Origin: Streptomyces longwoodensis
Lineage (GTDB): Bacteria; Actinomycetota; Actinomycetes; Streptomycetales; Streptomycetaceae
NCBI RefSeq assembly: GCF_001514125.1
Contig: NZ_KQ948550.1
Location: 543,080-607,079 of the forward strand
Length of the DNA stretch: 64,000 nucleotides
Direction of reading: 5' to 3'
A program made the translations under genes and the position numbers. Under the pieces are notes generated by a model that saw only the letters and a program-made list of their open reading frames with translations, made no database searches and had not been told where the DNA came from. This document shows positions 16,473 through 25,352 of the stretch, in pieces. The number at the start of each line of letters is the position of its first letter. The stretch's first letter is position 1.

Positions 16473-16895
16473 TCACCGCCTATCTCTGCTTGCCAGTGCT
16501 GCTGCGGCGAGGGCGGCGGCCAGGAATTCGGAGGTGATGGAGGCAAGTCCGAGGGGCTCGGTCCAGTTTCCTACGTCGTCGGCGATCTGCGGGAGTGCGG
16601 TCATCCGGGACACCAGGTAGGCGAGGACGGCGGCCACGGTCACTGCCAGGACGGCTGCCCAGACCAGTGCGGTGTCGTGGCGCAGCAGCATCAGGGCCAG
16701 GGCGAAGCACACGACGGTCAGGGCGATGAACAGGATCCCGATGTAGGGGGCTTCTTCGAGGTGGCCGGGGGTGATGGGGATGTGGGCGATGCCTGCGACC
16801 AGCAGCAGTGCGGCGGCCGGGAACCGTACTGGGTGGTGGAACGGTAGGTGCTGCGACCGTGCCGGCGGTGAGGGCGCGGAAGTATGCCGGGCCAT
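16473..16895 (-). CDS. Four-helix integral membrane protein
   Basis: A 140-residue protein with four predicted membrane segments: about 27-40, 48-68, 76-92 and 118-135. The first loop carries HIPITPGHLEEAPYIG, a pattern found in small actinobacterial membrane proteins near copper or surface-protein genes. GGAG precedes ATG 16895. It lies 107 bp downstream of the sortase gene on the same strand, so it may be the last gene of the CHRD-protein/sortase operon. Confidence 0.75.
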   Translation of the reverse strand: MARHTSAPSPPARSQHLPFHHPVRFPAAALLLVAGIAHIPITPGHLEEAPYIGILFIALTVVCFALALMLLRHDTALVWAAVLAVTVAAVLAYLVSRMTALPQIADDVGNWTEPLGLASITSEFLAAALAAAALASRDRR

Positions 16896-17002
16896 GGCAT
16901 CTCCAGGGGGTGCTTGGCGGGGAGAGGCTCACGGGCGGAGACCACGGCCGGTGGCGTGGGGGGTGCCGTCCGTGCGCGGGAGAGGTGACCAGGTGACTGC
17001 CC

Positions 17003-17638
17003 TCATGAGGGGGTGAGTTGTGCGGTGATGACGAGGTTGGATCGGTAGGTGCGGCGTGTGCTGTCCCAGCCGGTGCAGGTGATCAGGGTCAGGGTGGCGG
17101 TGTTGGTGGGGCCGTAGACGCGTTGGGAGGGGAAGGCGTTCTTCGCCCACACCTCGATGCCGGTGACGGTGAAGCGGGCGGTGCTGCCGTCGTGGCGGGT
17201 GACGGTGAGGGGGAAGCCCTTGCGCAGGGCGCCCAGGCCGTAGAAGGCGGCGGGTCCCTTCTCGGAGTCGACGTGGCCGACGGTGATCGCGTTGCCCCTT
17301 TCGCCCGGTGTGACGGATCCGGTGTACCAGCCGGCGTGATCGGGATCTTTGGGCAGAGCGATGGAACCGTCGCCGGCCCGGGCGACCTTCTCGACCGGGG
17401 TGTGCAGGCCGATCTTCGGGATGCTGATGACGGCGGGTTCCGAACGGGGCAGTCCCGCACTTGGTAGCTGGGGGACTGTGCTGTGCGCAGTGGGCGCGGT
17501 GCGGGCACTGGCGGGTGGGGTGGGGGGTGGCTGCGGCGCGGTCATGGCGGTGGCGAGGAGGGCGAGCGCGCCGGTGGTGAAGGCGGTGGCCGCCGCGGTG
17601 TAGACACTGCGGCGGCCACGAGGCCGGAAGCCGGTCAT
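17003..17638 (-). CDS. Class F-type sortase
   Basis: A 211-residue sortase. An N-terminal membrane anchor (about 12-32) and a Pro-rich stalk precede the beta-barrel. The catalytic residues are H122 (VGHVD), C188 (LITCTG) and an Arg in RRTYRS. Sortases of this actinobacterial class cut a C-terminal sorting signal and attach surface proteins to the wall. The gene starts 15 bp after the stop of a CHRD-domain protein with a C-terminal membrane anchor, the probable substrate. Confidence 0.9.
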   Translation of the reverse strand: MTGFRPRGRRSVYTAAATAFTTGALALLATAMTAPQPPPTPPASARTAPTAHSTVPQLPSAGLPRSEPAVISIPKIGLHTPVEKVARAGDGSIALPKDPDHAGWYTGSVTPGERGNAITVGHVDSEKGPAAFYGLGALRKGFPLTVTRHDGSTARFTVTGIEVWAKNAFPSQRVYGPTNTATLTLITCTGWDSTRRTYRSNLVITAQLTPS

Positions 17639-17653
17639 ATGTGCCGGTGCCGG

Positions 17654-18421
17654 TCAGCTCTGGCGGCTGGAGCGGCGGCGCAGGTACAAGGCGCCTCCCG
17701 CTGCGGCGAGCAGCCCGCCGGCGGCGCTCAGTGCAATGGTGTCCCCGTTTTGTGTGCCTCCCATGCCGCCGGCGACCGCTCCGGCGGGGGCCATCTTCAG
17801 CGGCCCGCACAGCGCGGGGTCGGTGGCCTCGGCGGGCAGCTTGGGGTCGAGGTCGCTGGCACCCAGCACGTTGTCGTACTTGCCGTTGCCGTTGAAGTCG
17901 ATGCCGTGGACGACGACGACGGCGTTCTCGGCCCGCAGTTCCTTTGCGGTCTCGTCATCGACGGTGATCGTGCGCTGGTAGGTGTACGAGGCGCCCATGG
18001 GGAAGCGCTCGACCGCGAGGGCCGAGTGGTCGGCACCGGTGTCACCGGAGGTGGTGAGCGAGGCGCCGATCTTGCCGTAGAACGGCAGACCGTCCGTGGT
18101 GTTCAGGCTCAGATGCCCGTTGTGCATCTTCGCCGCGGAGGCCGGCGGGCACTGGCCCTTGCCCGCGATGTGGAAGTGCTGGGCATGAGGCGCCCCTGCC
18201 AGCAGGCCCTGCGCCTTGATGGTCACGGTGGCCTGGTTCCCCTTGAGGTGCACCATCGCCGTCCCGGAGCCGGTGACCTTGCTCGTCGGTACCGGGGAGA
18301 GCATCGCGTGCAGTTCGGCGTCGCCGTGCGAAGCACCGCCCGCGAACGCCGTCGGCGCCAGGACCAGCCCGGAGGCTATCGCCGCCAGGGCAGCCACCGA
18401 TGTGACCGTCTTCTTCTTCAT
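17654..18421 (-). CDS. CHRD-domain surface protein with C-terminal anchor
   Basis: A 255-residue protein. The signal peptide (about 1-28, KKKTVTSVAALAAIASG) is followed by a CHRD-like beta domain (ELHAMLSPVPTSKVTGSGTA; AGAPHAQHFHIAG with metal-type histidines). The C-terminus has a hydrophobic helix (LSAAGGLLAAAGGALYL) and a positively charged tail, the layout of a sorting signal. A textbook LPxTG or LAxTG is not visible; GGTQNGDT is the nearest candidate. GGAG lies 5 nt before ATG 18421. The adjacent sortase suggests wall anchoring. Confidence 0.85.
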   Translation of the reverse strand: MKKKTVTSVAALAAIASGLVLAPTAFAGGASHGDAELHAMLSPVPTSKVTGSGTAMVHLKGNQATVTIKAQGLLAGAPHAQHFHIAGKGQCPPASAAKMHNGHLSLNTTDGLPFYGKIGASLTTSGDTGADHSALAVERFPMGASYTYQRTITVDDETAKELRAENAVVVVHGIDFNGNGKYDNVLGASDLDPKLPAEATDPALCGPLKMAPAGAVAGGMGGTQNGDTIALSAAGGLLAAAGGALYLRRRSSRQS

Positions 18422-19136
18422 GCGTACTCCAGCTGAGGGTTGGTACCGGCCGCCCGCCCCGGAGGCGAAGAGGGCGCGCACACAAAGCGCATACCGGTGT
18501 TTTTCATGACAGTCTGGGCGCACTCGCACAGCGCAGCCACCGTAAGCGGCCATTCGAGGGAAGCCGCCGAGAAAGTCCACCCTTGCCACGGATGCACACC
18601 CCTGTGGCAGGGCCAGGACGTCGCCCAGCGCACGCCCAACGCGCGCTGACAGCGTCGTGTTTTGCCCGACGTACCGCAGGCGCCCCGCCGGGTCGTAGCG
18701 GCGGGTGCCGTCACCGGCTCCCTGACGGCACCCAGGACGGTGCTGCTGGGAGTCGACGGCCTCAGGCGGCGGTGCGCACCTTGTACTCCCGCCCTGGCGC
18801 CGCCCGAGCGCCGACGGAGCCTGCCGGGACCTGCCGGTTGCGGTCGCCCCTGCTGAGTGAAGGAAACCGCAAGCACCAACACGACACCGACGCCCGCCCG
18901 GTCGAGGAGGAGTGCTGACCAAGACGACTTTCCCGTAATGAACTGGCTCCCTCACGTAGTTCGGGACGGTAGGTTCAGGCGACAGGGAACGAACATCTCC
19001 GGCCTCCTCGGGCGCCCGTCATACGTAAGCGCCTCTGTCCCCACGGAGCGTGGCGACGAGTGCGATATTCCAAGTCTGAGGAGCAGCAGGAGTCCGCCCG
19101 ACAAGGGTTGTGACGAGGTTGAGCAGGAGTCAGCAC
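18422..19136. other. Intergenic region without a convincing gene
   Basis: About 715 bp between divergent genes. Frames on both strands lack family features. It presumably contains the promoter of the CHRD/sortase operon. Confidence 0.4.
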
Positions 19137-19937
19137 GTGACCGAAGCCGCGAAGGAAATGCCGCACCACTTGGTGCCTGGCTCCCTGCCTGACGAGGTGA
19201 GCGAGGCGGTGGCCGAACTCGGTCTTGGTCGGGCCATCGCGTACGCCCGCGGTGGCGGTCGCCCCAAACGCAGACAGCTGACCCTGTACGCATTTGACGA
19301 CGGCGCCGTCTTCACCGACCGTCGCGACCGAGTCATCGCCGCGCCCTACTGGGACGACGTGCGCTCATTGCTGTTCGACGTGCATGTTCTCATCAAGCCT
19401 CAGTTGGACATCGGCAGCGTCCTTCACCAGTTCGTCCGCTTCCTGACGTTCGACATTGACGACAGCGCCGCTCCCAGTCTGGAACTGAGGGACGCCCCCG
19501 ACCGCACACTGGCCTCCGACTACGCCACATACGGCATGCGCGAGGATCTACGGCATGAGTTCGGGCCCTTGGTCAGCGCAGTTCGAGACAAAGTCGCCGC
19601 CGCCCAGATGCCCCGACTGGGCCAGGAGATCACGGAGGGCGCCGAGGCCCGGTTCGGGCCTTTCACCGTTTCGCGCGACGGGCTGCGCGGCAACGCCGAA
19701 CTCATACCGTGGTCCGCCAAGCCGCTCATCTTCTACGGCTACCAGTGGAACGACACGCCGCCCATGGGCAACCGCGGTCTGGTGACCGTGCGCTGCGGCC
19801 CTGTGGACGGCGGTCCGTTCAGCCACGGTCCGGAACTGATGAGAGCCTGGTCTGCCCAAGTGCCGAATCTGCGGACGCTGGAACGCCTGTGCGACGGGAT
19901 GCAATCCGACCCGCCTTTCATTCCGAGCGAGCGGTGA
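19137..19937 (+). CDS. Hypothetical protein, PH-like fold suspected
   Basis: A 266-residue soluble protein. The start GTG 19137 has AGGAG 7 nt upstream. The order of segments (LGLGRAIAYARGG, LTLYAFDDGAVFTDR, then late in the chain ARFGPFTVSRDGL and IPWSAKPLIF) recalls proteins with PH-like domains such as DUF6585. I cannot confirm membership. There are no membrane segments. It is probably monocistronic. Confidence 0.65.
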   Translation: MTEAAKEMPHHLVPGSLPDEVSEAVAELGLGRAIAYARGGGRPKRRQLTLYAFDDGAVFTDRRDRVIAAPYWDDVRSLLFDVHVLIKPQLDIGSVLHQFVRFLTFDIDDSAAPSLELRDAPDRTLASDYATYGMREDLRHEFGPLVSAVRDKVAAAQMPRLGQEITEGAEARFGPFTVSRDGLRGNAELIPWSAKPLIFYGYQWNDTPPMGNRGLVTVRCGPVDGGPFSHGPELMRAWSAQVPNLRTLERLCDGMQSDPPFIPSER

Positions 19938-20184
19938 CCCAAGAACGACGGTGAATATCGCCTTAGTTCCGAGCCGCACAGCCATGTGTCAGCCCCGGTC
20001 CTCCGCGAGGGGCGAAGGAACCGGGGCCATGTGCGCGCCGTTCGCCCGCGCAGGGGAAGCCGGGCGGCGGACAGCGCGGCCCTACCGCCACGCCGGTGCG
20101 GTGACGGGGCTGCCGACACGGTCGAGACCTCGTCGTGCCAGGTGGTCAACGCCCGGTCGGCTGCCGGGGTTACGTGACCGTCCC

Positions 20185-20739
20185 TCACAGGGTGATGAGG
20201 CGGCGGCGCAGCGGGTACGCGGCGCGGTGGGTGAGCCAGGCGGTGGTCAGGCCGATGGCGGCGCCGGCCGCGACGTCGCTGGGGTAGTGGGCGCCGCTCT
20301 GCACCCGCTCGACGGCGACCGCTGCCGCCGGTACCGCGCACAGGGCACCGGCCACCGGCCACGCCGGTGTGACGGCCGCGGTGAACGCCACGGCGGCCGC
20401 GGTGTGTCCGGAGGGGAAGGACGAGGAGTCCGGGCGGTCCTCGACCTCGTCGTGCGGGATCCACTCCTTGGGCGGCCGGCGCCGGCCGGTCACCTGTTTG
20501 CCTACGCCGTTGGACACCAGCTGCGCCACCACGATCGCCGCGATGCCCGCGGCTGCCGCCCTACGACCCCGCGGGCCGCCCCGCCACGCCATCATCCCGG
20601 CCATACCACACCACAGCTTCGAACTCTCGGCAGCCTCCTCGACCGCCGACAGCACCTTCGCCACCCCGGCCGGTATGCGGGAAGCCGCTTCCTTGGTTCC
20701 CAGCTCGTCGGCGTCGCGCACTTGATTCAGCAGTTTCAT
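20185..20739 (-). CDS. PAP2-superfamily membrane phosphatase
   Basis: A 184-residue protein with the three PAP2 motifs: KQVTGRRRPP, PSGHTAA and SGAHYPSDVAAG, set between four to five hydrophobic helices. Family members dephosphorylate lipid or prenyl (di)phosphates at the membrane. ATG 20739 has only a weak ribosome site. Upstream lies a YihY C-terminal fragment and then a HAD phosphatase/P450/terpene-cyclase operon. A role with prenyl diphosphates is possible but unproven. Confidence 0.88.
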   Translation of the reverse strand: MKLLNQVRDADELGTKEAASRIPAGVAKVLSAVEEAAESSKLWCGMAGMMAWRGGPRGRRAAAAGIAAIVVAQLVSNGVGKQVTGRRRPPKEWIPHDEVEDRPDSSSFPSGHTAAAVAFTAAVTPAWPVAGALCAVPAAAVAVERVQSGAHYPSDVAAGAAIGLTTAWLTHRAAYPLRRRLITL

Positions 20740-21048
20740 ATGGTGCCGGTACCCCAGGTAAACGGCTTGCACCAAGGCCAGGCTGTCAGCTTGTCCGGGT
20801 GGCGGCGGTCCCCGTCGCTCCACTTGCGGGTGTCGCGCGGCTGGGTGTAGGGCTCGGCCTCCGGCGGGTGGCCCCCGGCGATCGCCTGCTGCCGGGCGGT
20901 CTCCGCGTCGAACTCCAGGCCCAGCAGGATCGTCAGGTTGCTGATCCACAGCCACGCCAGGAAGACGATGACGCCGGCCATCGTGCCGTACGTCTTGTTG
21001 TACGAGGCGACGTTGGCGACGTAGAACGCGAACCCGGCAGAGCCACCA
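20736..21048 (-). pseudogene. C-terminal fragment of a YihY/BrkB membrane protein
   Basis: The frame encodes FAFYVANVASYNKTYGTMAG through LLGLEFDAETARQQ, the last helices and tail of YihY/BrkB-family proteins. The 200 or more N-terminal residues of the family are absent. Sequence upstream of about 21048 belongs to the HAD gene region. This is a truncated remnant left by a rearrangement that abuts the HAD gene. Confidence 0.7.
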
Positions 21049-21067
21049 GCTGCTGTCAGGCATCGAG

Positions 21068-21661
21068 TCATCGCCAAGGCAGTTGTCGGATGTCGAGGAC
21101 GTGCATGCCGGCGGTGGTGGCGGCGGTGATGCCTTCGTCGGTGTCCTCGTGCGCCAGGCACCGGCCGGGGGCCATGTCCAGGAGGTGGGCGGCGTGCAGG
21201 TAGGCGTCGGGTGCGGGCTTGGGATGGGTGACGTGGTCGCGGCCGACAACGGTCCAGGGCAGGTCGTTCAGTCCGATGACGTTCAGGCCGGCGCGGACGA
21301 TGTCGCTGTAGTTGGCGGAGACGACGGCGATGGCGGCGTGTTCGGCGGCGTCGCGTGCTGCGGCGGCGGCCGCGGTGATCGGGGTGATCTGGTCGGTGTG
21401 GGCGAACCAGTAGGCGCGTGCGGCTTGGACGAAGCTGTCCTCGGGCAGGGCGGCGGGTGGCAAGGCCAGGCGCCGGCGCAGTCGGGTGGCGGTGAAGACG
21501 GGTTCGGCGGCCAGCCAGGCGGTGGTGACGGTGATGCCGTGGGCGGCAAGCGAGGCCCGTACCGCGCCGTGGTTGATGTCTGTGGTGTCGGCGAGGGTGC
21601 CGTCGAAGTCGAAGGCGTAGGCGGCGTACGGGCCGCGCCCATCGGAAGTTGTCGTGGGCAC
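21068..21661 (-). CDS. HAD-superfamily phosphatase
   Basis: A 197-residue haloacid-dehalogenase hydrolase. Motif I is DFDGTLAD, with the motif II serine in VVSANYSD, motif III Lys in HPKPAPDAY and motif IV HEDTDEGI. GTG 21661 has GGAG 7 nt upstream. The gene starts 36 bp after the P450 stop and is co-directional with the P450 and the terpene-cyclase-like gene. HAD phosphatases are known partners of class II terpene cyclases, removing phosphate from cyclised prenyl diphosphates such as drimenyl diphosphate. That assignment here is inference from the operon. Confidence 0.88.
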   Translation of the reverse strand: MPTTTSDGRGPYAAYAFDFDGTLADTTDINHGAVRASLAAHGITVTTAWLAAEPVFTATRLRRRLALPPAALPEDSFVQAARAYWFAHTDQITPITAAAAAARDAAEHAAIAVVSANYSDIVRAGLNVIGLNDLPWTVVGRDHVTHPKPAPDAYLHAAHLLDMAPGRCLAHEDTDEGITAATTAGMHVLDIRQLPWR

Positions 21662-21697
21662 CGTGTCGCTCCTTCCGTACCTCGGCTGCACGGCGAT

Positions 21698-22969
21698 TCA
21701 GGCGGTGACGTGCACGAACAGCTGCGCGGGGCCGTGGACGACGCGGTGGGTGTGGGTGGGAATCTGGCCGGGGTCGGCTGTGGCTAGGCGCAGCGCGGGA
21801 AAGCAGCGCAGCATCGTGGTGAGCAGGGTGTGCAGTTCGGTGCGGGCGAGCTGGTCGCCGATGCAGTGGTGGGGGCCATGGCCGAAGCTGAGGTGTTTGG
21901 CGGCGTCGGGTCGGTCGGGAACGAAGCAGTCGGGGTCGGTGAACCGGTTGGGGTCGCGGTTGGCGGCGGGCAGGTGGAGGACGACCCGCTCGCCGGTCTG
22001 GATGGGTTGTCCGGCGATGGTGAGGGGTTCGCGGGCGACGCGCAGCAGGCCGAACTGCAGGACGGTGGCGTAGCGCAGGGTCTCCTCAATGACGCCGTCG
22101 ACGAGGCCGGGACGGCGGCGCACTATCTCCCACAGGCGGGGCGGGCGCAGCAGCAGGAGCACGGCGAGGCCAAGGACGTTGGCGGTGGTCTCGTGTCCGG
22201 CGATGAGGATGAGCTGGGCCAGGGCGGCGATCTCGTCGTCGGTGAGTTTTGGGTCGCCGGCCTGAGCGTGGAGAAGTCCGGACAGCAGGTCGTCGGACGG
22301 CTGCTCGCGCCTGGCGGCGATCAGGTGCAGCAGGTAGTTCTTCAGTTCCGCTTTGCTGGCCAGGAGCTGGTCGCGGGTGCGGTCCAGGGAGAGAAGTTCG
22401 GTGGTCAGGCGCTGGTACTGGTCGCGGTCGGCAAAGGGAACTCCGAGGAGTTCGCTGATCACCAGGCAGGGGACGGGCAGGGCGACGACGGCCATCAGAT
22501 CTACTGGGCCGGGTGCGGCGGCCAGGGTGTCGAGGTGGTTGTCGACGATGGTCTGGATCCGTGGGGCGAGCTTGTGGATGCGGCGGGTGGTGAACTGCCC
22601 GGCCACCAGGCGGCGCAGGCGGGTGTGTTCGGGAGGGTCGCTGGTGAGCAGGTCGGAGGGACGCAGGACGGCCATTTCCGCTGAGGTGATGAGGCTGGCG
22701 CGGACGTGGGAGTTCAGGTGCGGGCGCCGGGAACTGAGCCGCGGGTCGGCCAGCGCGGCGCGTACATGGTCGTAGCCGGTGACCAGCCAGCCCGGCGGTC
22801 CGTCGGGAAACGCCAGCGGTGCTACCGGCAGCTCGGAGCGCAGCTGCCGGAGCTCTTCGGGCAGGTCGAGCTGGGAGGGCCGCTCGACCGGCAGAGGGCG
22901 CGGTATACGGACGGTGTGCGCGGGGTGCAGACTGGGGGCGGCCGGTGGGTCGGCCGGGTGCCCGCTCAC
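21698..22969 (-). CDS. Cytochrome P450
   Basis: A 423-residue soluble P450. The oxygen-binding helix has AGHETTANV, the ExxR motif is ETLR, and the haem loop FGHGPHHCIG places the ligand Cys near residue 369. Length and motifs are normal, so it should be active with ferredoxin partners encoded elsewhere. GTG 22969 overlaps the stop of the upstream terpene-cyclase-like gene (GTGA), strong evidence that both act in one pathway. Confidence 0.95.
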   Translation of the reverse strand: MSGHPADPPAAPSLHPAHTVRIPRPLPVERPSQLDLPEELRQLRSELPVAPLAFPDGPPGWLVTGYDHVRAALADPRLSSRRPHLNSHVRASLITSAEMAVLRPSDLLTSDPPEHTRLRRLVAGQFTTRRIHKLAPRIQTIVDNHLDTLAAAPGPVDLMAVVALPVPCLVISELLGVPFADRDQYQRLTTELLSLDRTRDQLLASKAELKNYLLHLIAARREQPSDDLLSGLLHAQAGDPKLTDDEIAALAQLILIAGHETTANVLGLAVLLLLRPPRLWEIVRRRPGLVDGVIEETLRYATVLQFGLLRVAREPLTIAGQPIQTGERVVLHLPAANRDPNRFTDPDCFVPDRPDAAKHLSFGHGPHHCIGDQLARTELHTLLTTMLRCFPALRLATADPGQIPTHTHRVVHGPAQLFVHVTA

Positions 22970-24600
22970 CGTGCCGGGACGCCGGTTGCCGGGCTGCTGT
23001 CGCAGCCGGTCAGGGCCAGCAGGACCCAGATGTCGGTGAAGACCGGCGCGTCGAACAGCAGCGGGCGGGGGGCGACCTGGTCGGGTAACGCGGTGAAGGC
23101 GCCGTCGGGTTGCTGTCGCGACAGCAGATGGTCCACACCCGCGCGCACCACCTGGTCTTCCTTCCGGCGCCGGTTCATCGCGGACAGGGCGAGCAGTGAG
23201 TAGCACGTGCTGGTGGTGTCGCTGGGATCGCCCGGGCGGTAGCCCCAGCCGCCGTCCTCGTTCTGCGCCCGGGCCAGGAACCGGTAGGAGGCGGCACTCG
23301 CGCCGGCGATGCGCCCGGCCAGGGTGATGCGGACCGGCTCGGGCAGGGAGTGCAGCGCCCACATCGCGCGCCAGATCGTGTTCGCTTCGCTCAGACTCCA
23401 GCTGCGCTCGAACGTCCCGTCCGGGTGCTGGGTGTCCAGCAGCCAGCGCGCCCCATTCGCCAGCAGATCACCGTGATCGACGCCGTTCCAGGCCAGGGCG
23501 CAGAGGGCGCCGGCAGTCATGCCCACCTCGGAGGGGTCGCCCTTGATGTAGGTGGGGAACCCGCCTTCGCTTGCGGCGATGGCCCGGAAGTACCCGCCCG
23601 CCCGCTCCAGCGCCGGCCGGTAGCGGACGGGATCAACGGCGGCCAGGCACGCCGCGGCATAAGAGCTGGCGTCGACGTCGCTGTGCCGCATGTGCTCGCC
23701 GAACACCCACCCGCCGTCCGGCATCTGCTGACCGGTCAGGTAGTCGCACATGCGGTGCAGCAGACCACGGTCCGCGCCTGCCCGAGCCAGGGCCAGCCCG
23801 GCGGGGCCGGTGCTGAACACATCCAGGTTCGACATGCTCGGCACACCCCCGTCCGGGTTTCGGCACGCCAGCACCGCCGCTGTACCGGACTCCACCAACC
23901 GGTGGCCGGGGGTGAACTCCTGGACGGCGAGCAGCGCCATCAGGTGGGCGGCGGGGTAGTTCTCCCACACCGGTGCCCGGCTTGAGCCCAGCAGCTCCAG
24001 CAGCCGCCGACGCTCCTGCTCGGTGATCTGCTTACCCGCGCCGAGACCGTGCGCGACCACGACCCGCACACTCAGCATGATCATCTCGATCCAGGTGACC
24101 GTATTGTCGCTGGCGTCGCGGGGGCTTTGATCCTGGCGGGGAGGGCGGAGCATGGACTCCTCGAACGGGGCCGCACCGGCCACGGCCAGGTACACGTCGA
24201 ACAGCAGCCGCTTGCGCGCACGGGAGAAGTGGTCGAACCCAGCCAGCAGCTGACTGCCGACCACGTCGGCGCCGGGACCGCGGCCGTCGAGGACCGCCTG
24301 CGCCATGGCTGCGCCGAACGCGTCGGCCCGCGCCTGCGGGGTGGCCAGGTACGCCGCGAGTTCACGCTGCTGCAGCGGGTGGCTGCCGCGCCGACGCAGC
24401 AGCACCAGCAGCAGCGCCGACTCCAGCGCCCTACTCGCGCACGGCCTGCGCACCGCACCGTCCGCACCGACCATCGCAGTCAGGGCCGCACACACGCTTT
24501 CCCGGGCCGCCGTCAACCGCCCGGCCGCCGACTGTCCGGTTGCCGCAGCCAGGTCACCGGACCCACCCGGACCGCTCGTGCCGATCTCGCTCGTCGTCAC
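22966..24600 (-). CDS. Prenyltransferase/squalene-cyclase repeat protein (class II terpene-cyclase-like)
   Basis: A 544-residue protein of alpha-alpha toroid type with several QW-like repeats (GGVPSMS, GGWVFGEHM, GGFPTY, DGTFERSW, GGWGYRPGD). Class II cyclases protonate a prenyl chain with a DXDD motif. Here the aligned segment is DVDA (about 308-311), so the catalytic middle Asp is kept but the last Asp is Ala. No class I DDxxD or NSE motif is evident. GTG 24600 follows AGGAG by 6 nt. Coupling to a P450 and a HAD phosphatase supports a terpenoid product. Confidence 0.8.
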   Translation of the reverse strand: MTTSEIGTSGPGGSGDLAAATGQSAAGRLTAARESVCAALTAMVGADGAVRRPCASRALESALLLVLLRRRGSHPLQQRELAAYLATPQARADAFGAAMAQAVLDGRGPGADVVGSQLLAGFDHFSRARKRLLFDVYLAVAGAAPFEESMLRPPRQDQSPRDASDNTVTWIEMIMLSVRVVVAHGLGAGKQITEQERRRLLELLGSSRAPVWENYPAAHLMALLAVQEFTPGHRLVESGTAAVLACRNPDGGVPSMSNLDVFSTGPAGLALARAGADRGLLHRMCDYLTGQQMPDGGWVFGEHMRHSDVDASSYAAACLAAVDPVRYRPALERAGGYFRAIAASEGGFPTYIKGDPSEVGMTAGALCALAWNGVDHGDLLANGARWLLDTQHPDGTFERSWSLSEANTIWRAMWALHSLPEPVRITLAGRIAGASAASYRFLARAQNEDGGWGYRPGDPSDTTSTCYSLLALSAMNRRRKEDQVVRAGVDHLLSRQQPDGAFTALPDQVAPRPLLFDAPVFTDIWVLLALTGCDSSPATGVPAR

Positions 24601-25061
24601 CGCAAGCTCCTCGCTCTCCGGCCGCGGCCGCCGGACCGCTCCGCGCCGGCAGCCGCGCATCAGCGCCCGCCAAGAGCGCATAGACACACCCGAGCGAAGC
24701 GCTCACGAAGCCAGGGAAAAGGCTGTTTTTCGCAGCTGGTGTGAAAGGTGCTGATACGCGCCACTGGCTGAACACTTTGTGATCAGTGGTGTCGCTGTAA
24801 GGAGCCACACATGTCTCTGTCTGTGGCGCTGCCGGTGCCGCACTGATGGCGAGACCCACCGCGCCATGGCCAGAACTGGTCTTCGTCCGCGCGGCCAAGC
24901 GGGCCACCCTGCACAAGCCAAGCACCGAACTCGTTCTCGTTCGCACCGAGGCCTGCTGGATCACCCACCAGCCGAACCGGCGGCATGCCACGATCCGACT
25001 TCCATCGCGGGTCAGCCCGACCCAGGCGTGCCGTTTAGTGCGTCGCTTCGTTGAGCCGGGC
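24601..25061. other. Divergent promoter region with a mini-ORF
   Basis: About 460 bp between the terpene-cyclase-like gene and a secreted-protein gene. It contains an 11-codon reading frame at 24811-24846 with a very good ribosome site (AAGGAG, 6 nt), whose stop overlaps an ATG opening the frame of the next gene. No other feature is supported. Confidence 0.4.
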
Positions 25062-25352
25062 ATGGGAACAATGATCATGCGCGGCGTGCTCGCCGCTGCC
25101 GCAGTGACCGTCGCTTGTGCCATGAGCGCCGCACCGGCCCTGGCCGACAACGGCAGCGACTCTGGCAGCGTGAACGCCGCCAGCAACTGGAACTTCACTG
25201 CGGATGCGGTGTGCCGGCAAGAGGTCGCCGTCGTGCCCGCCCTGGGCGATTACGTCAGCGACGACGTCAACAACTGCTCCAACGGCAACGTCATCGACCA
25301 CACCGCCCAGCATCTGGCCGGAGGCACCGTGGACGCTCTGAGCAGCCACTGA
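25062..25352 (+). CDS. Small secreted protein
   Basis: A 96-residue protein. The signal peptide (RGVLAAAAVTVACAMSA, cleavage after ALA near residue 28) precedes a short mature part with two cysteines and the segments VNAASNWNF, EVAVVPALGDY and NNCSNGNVIDH. The style resembles short secreted Streptomyces proteins expressed during development. The family function is unknown to me. The frame is open upstream to 24846, but that part lacks a signal sequence. I chose ATG 25062; ATG 25071 is equally possible. Confidence 0.75.
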   Translation: MGTMIMRGVLAAAAVTVACAMSAAPALADNGSDSGSVNAASNWNFTADAVCRQEVAVVPALGDYVSDDVNNCSNGNVIDHTAQHLAGGTVDALSSH

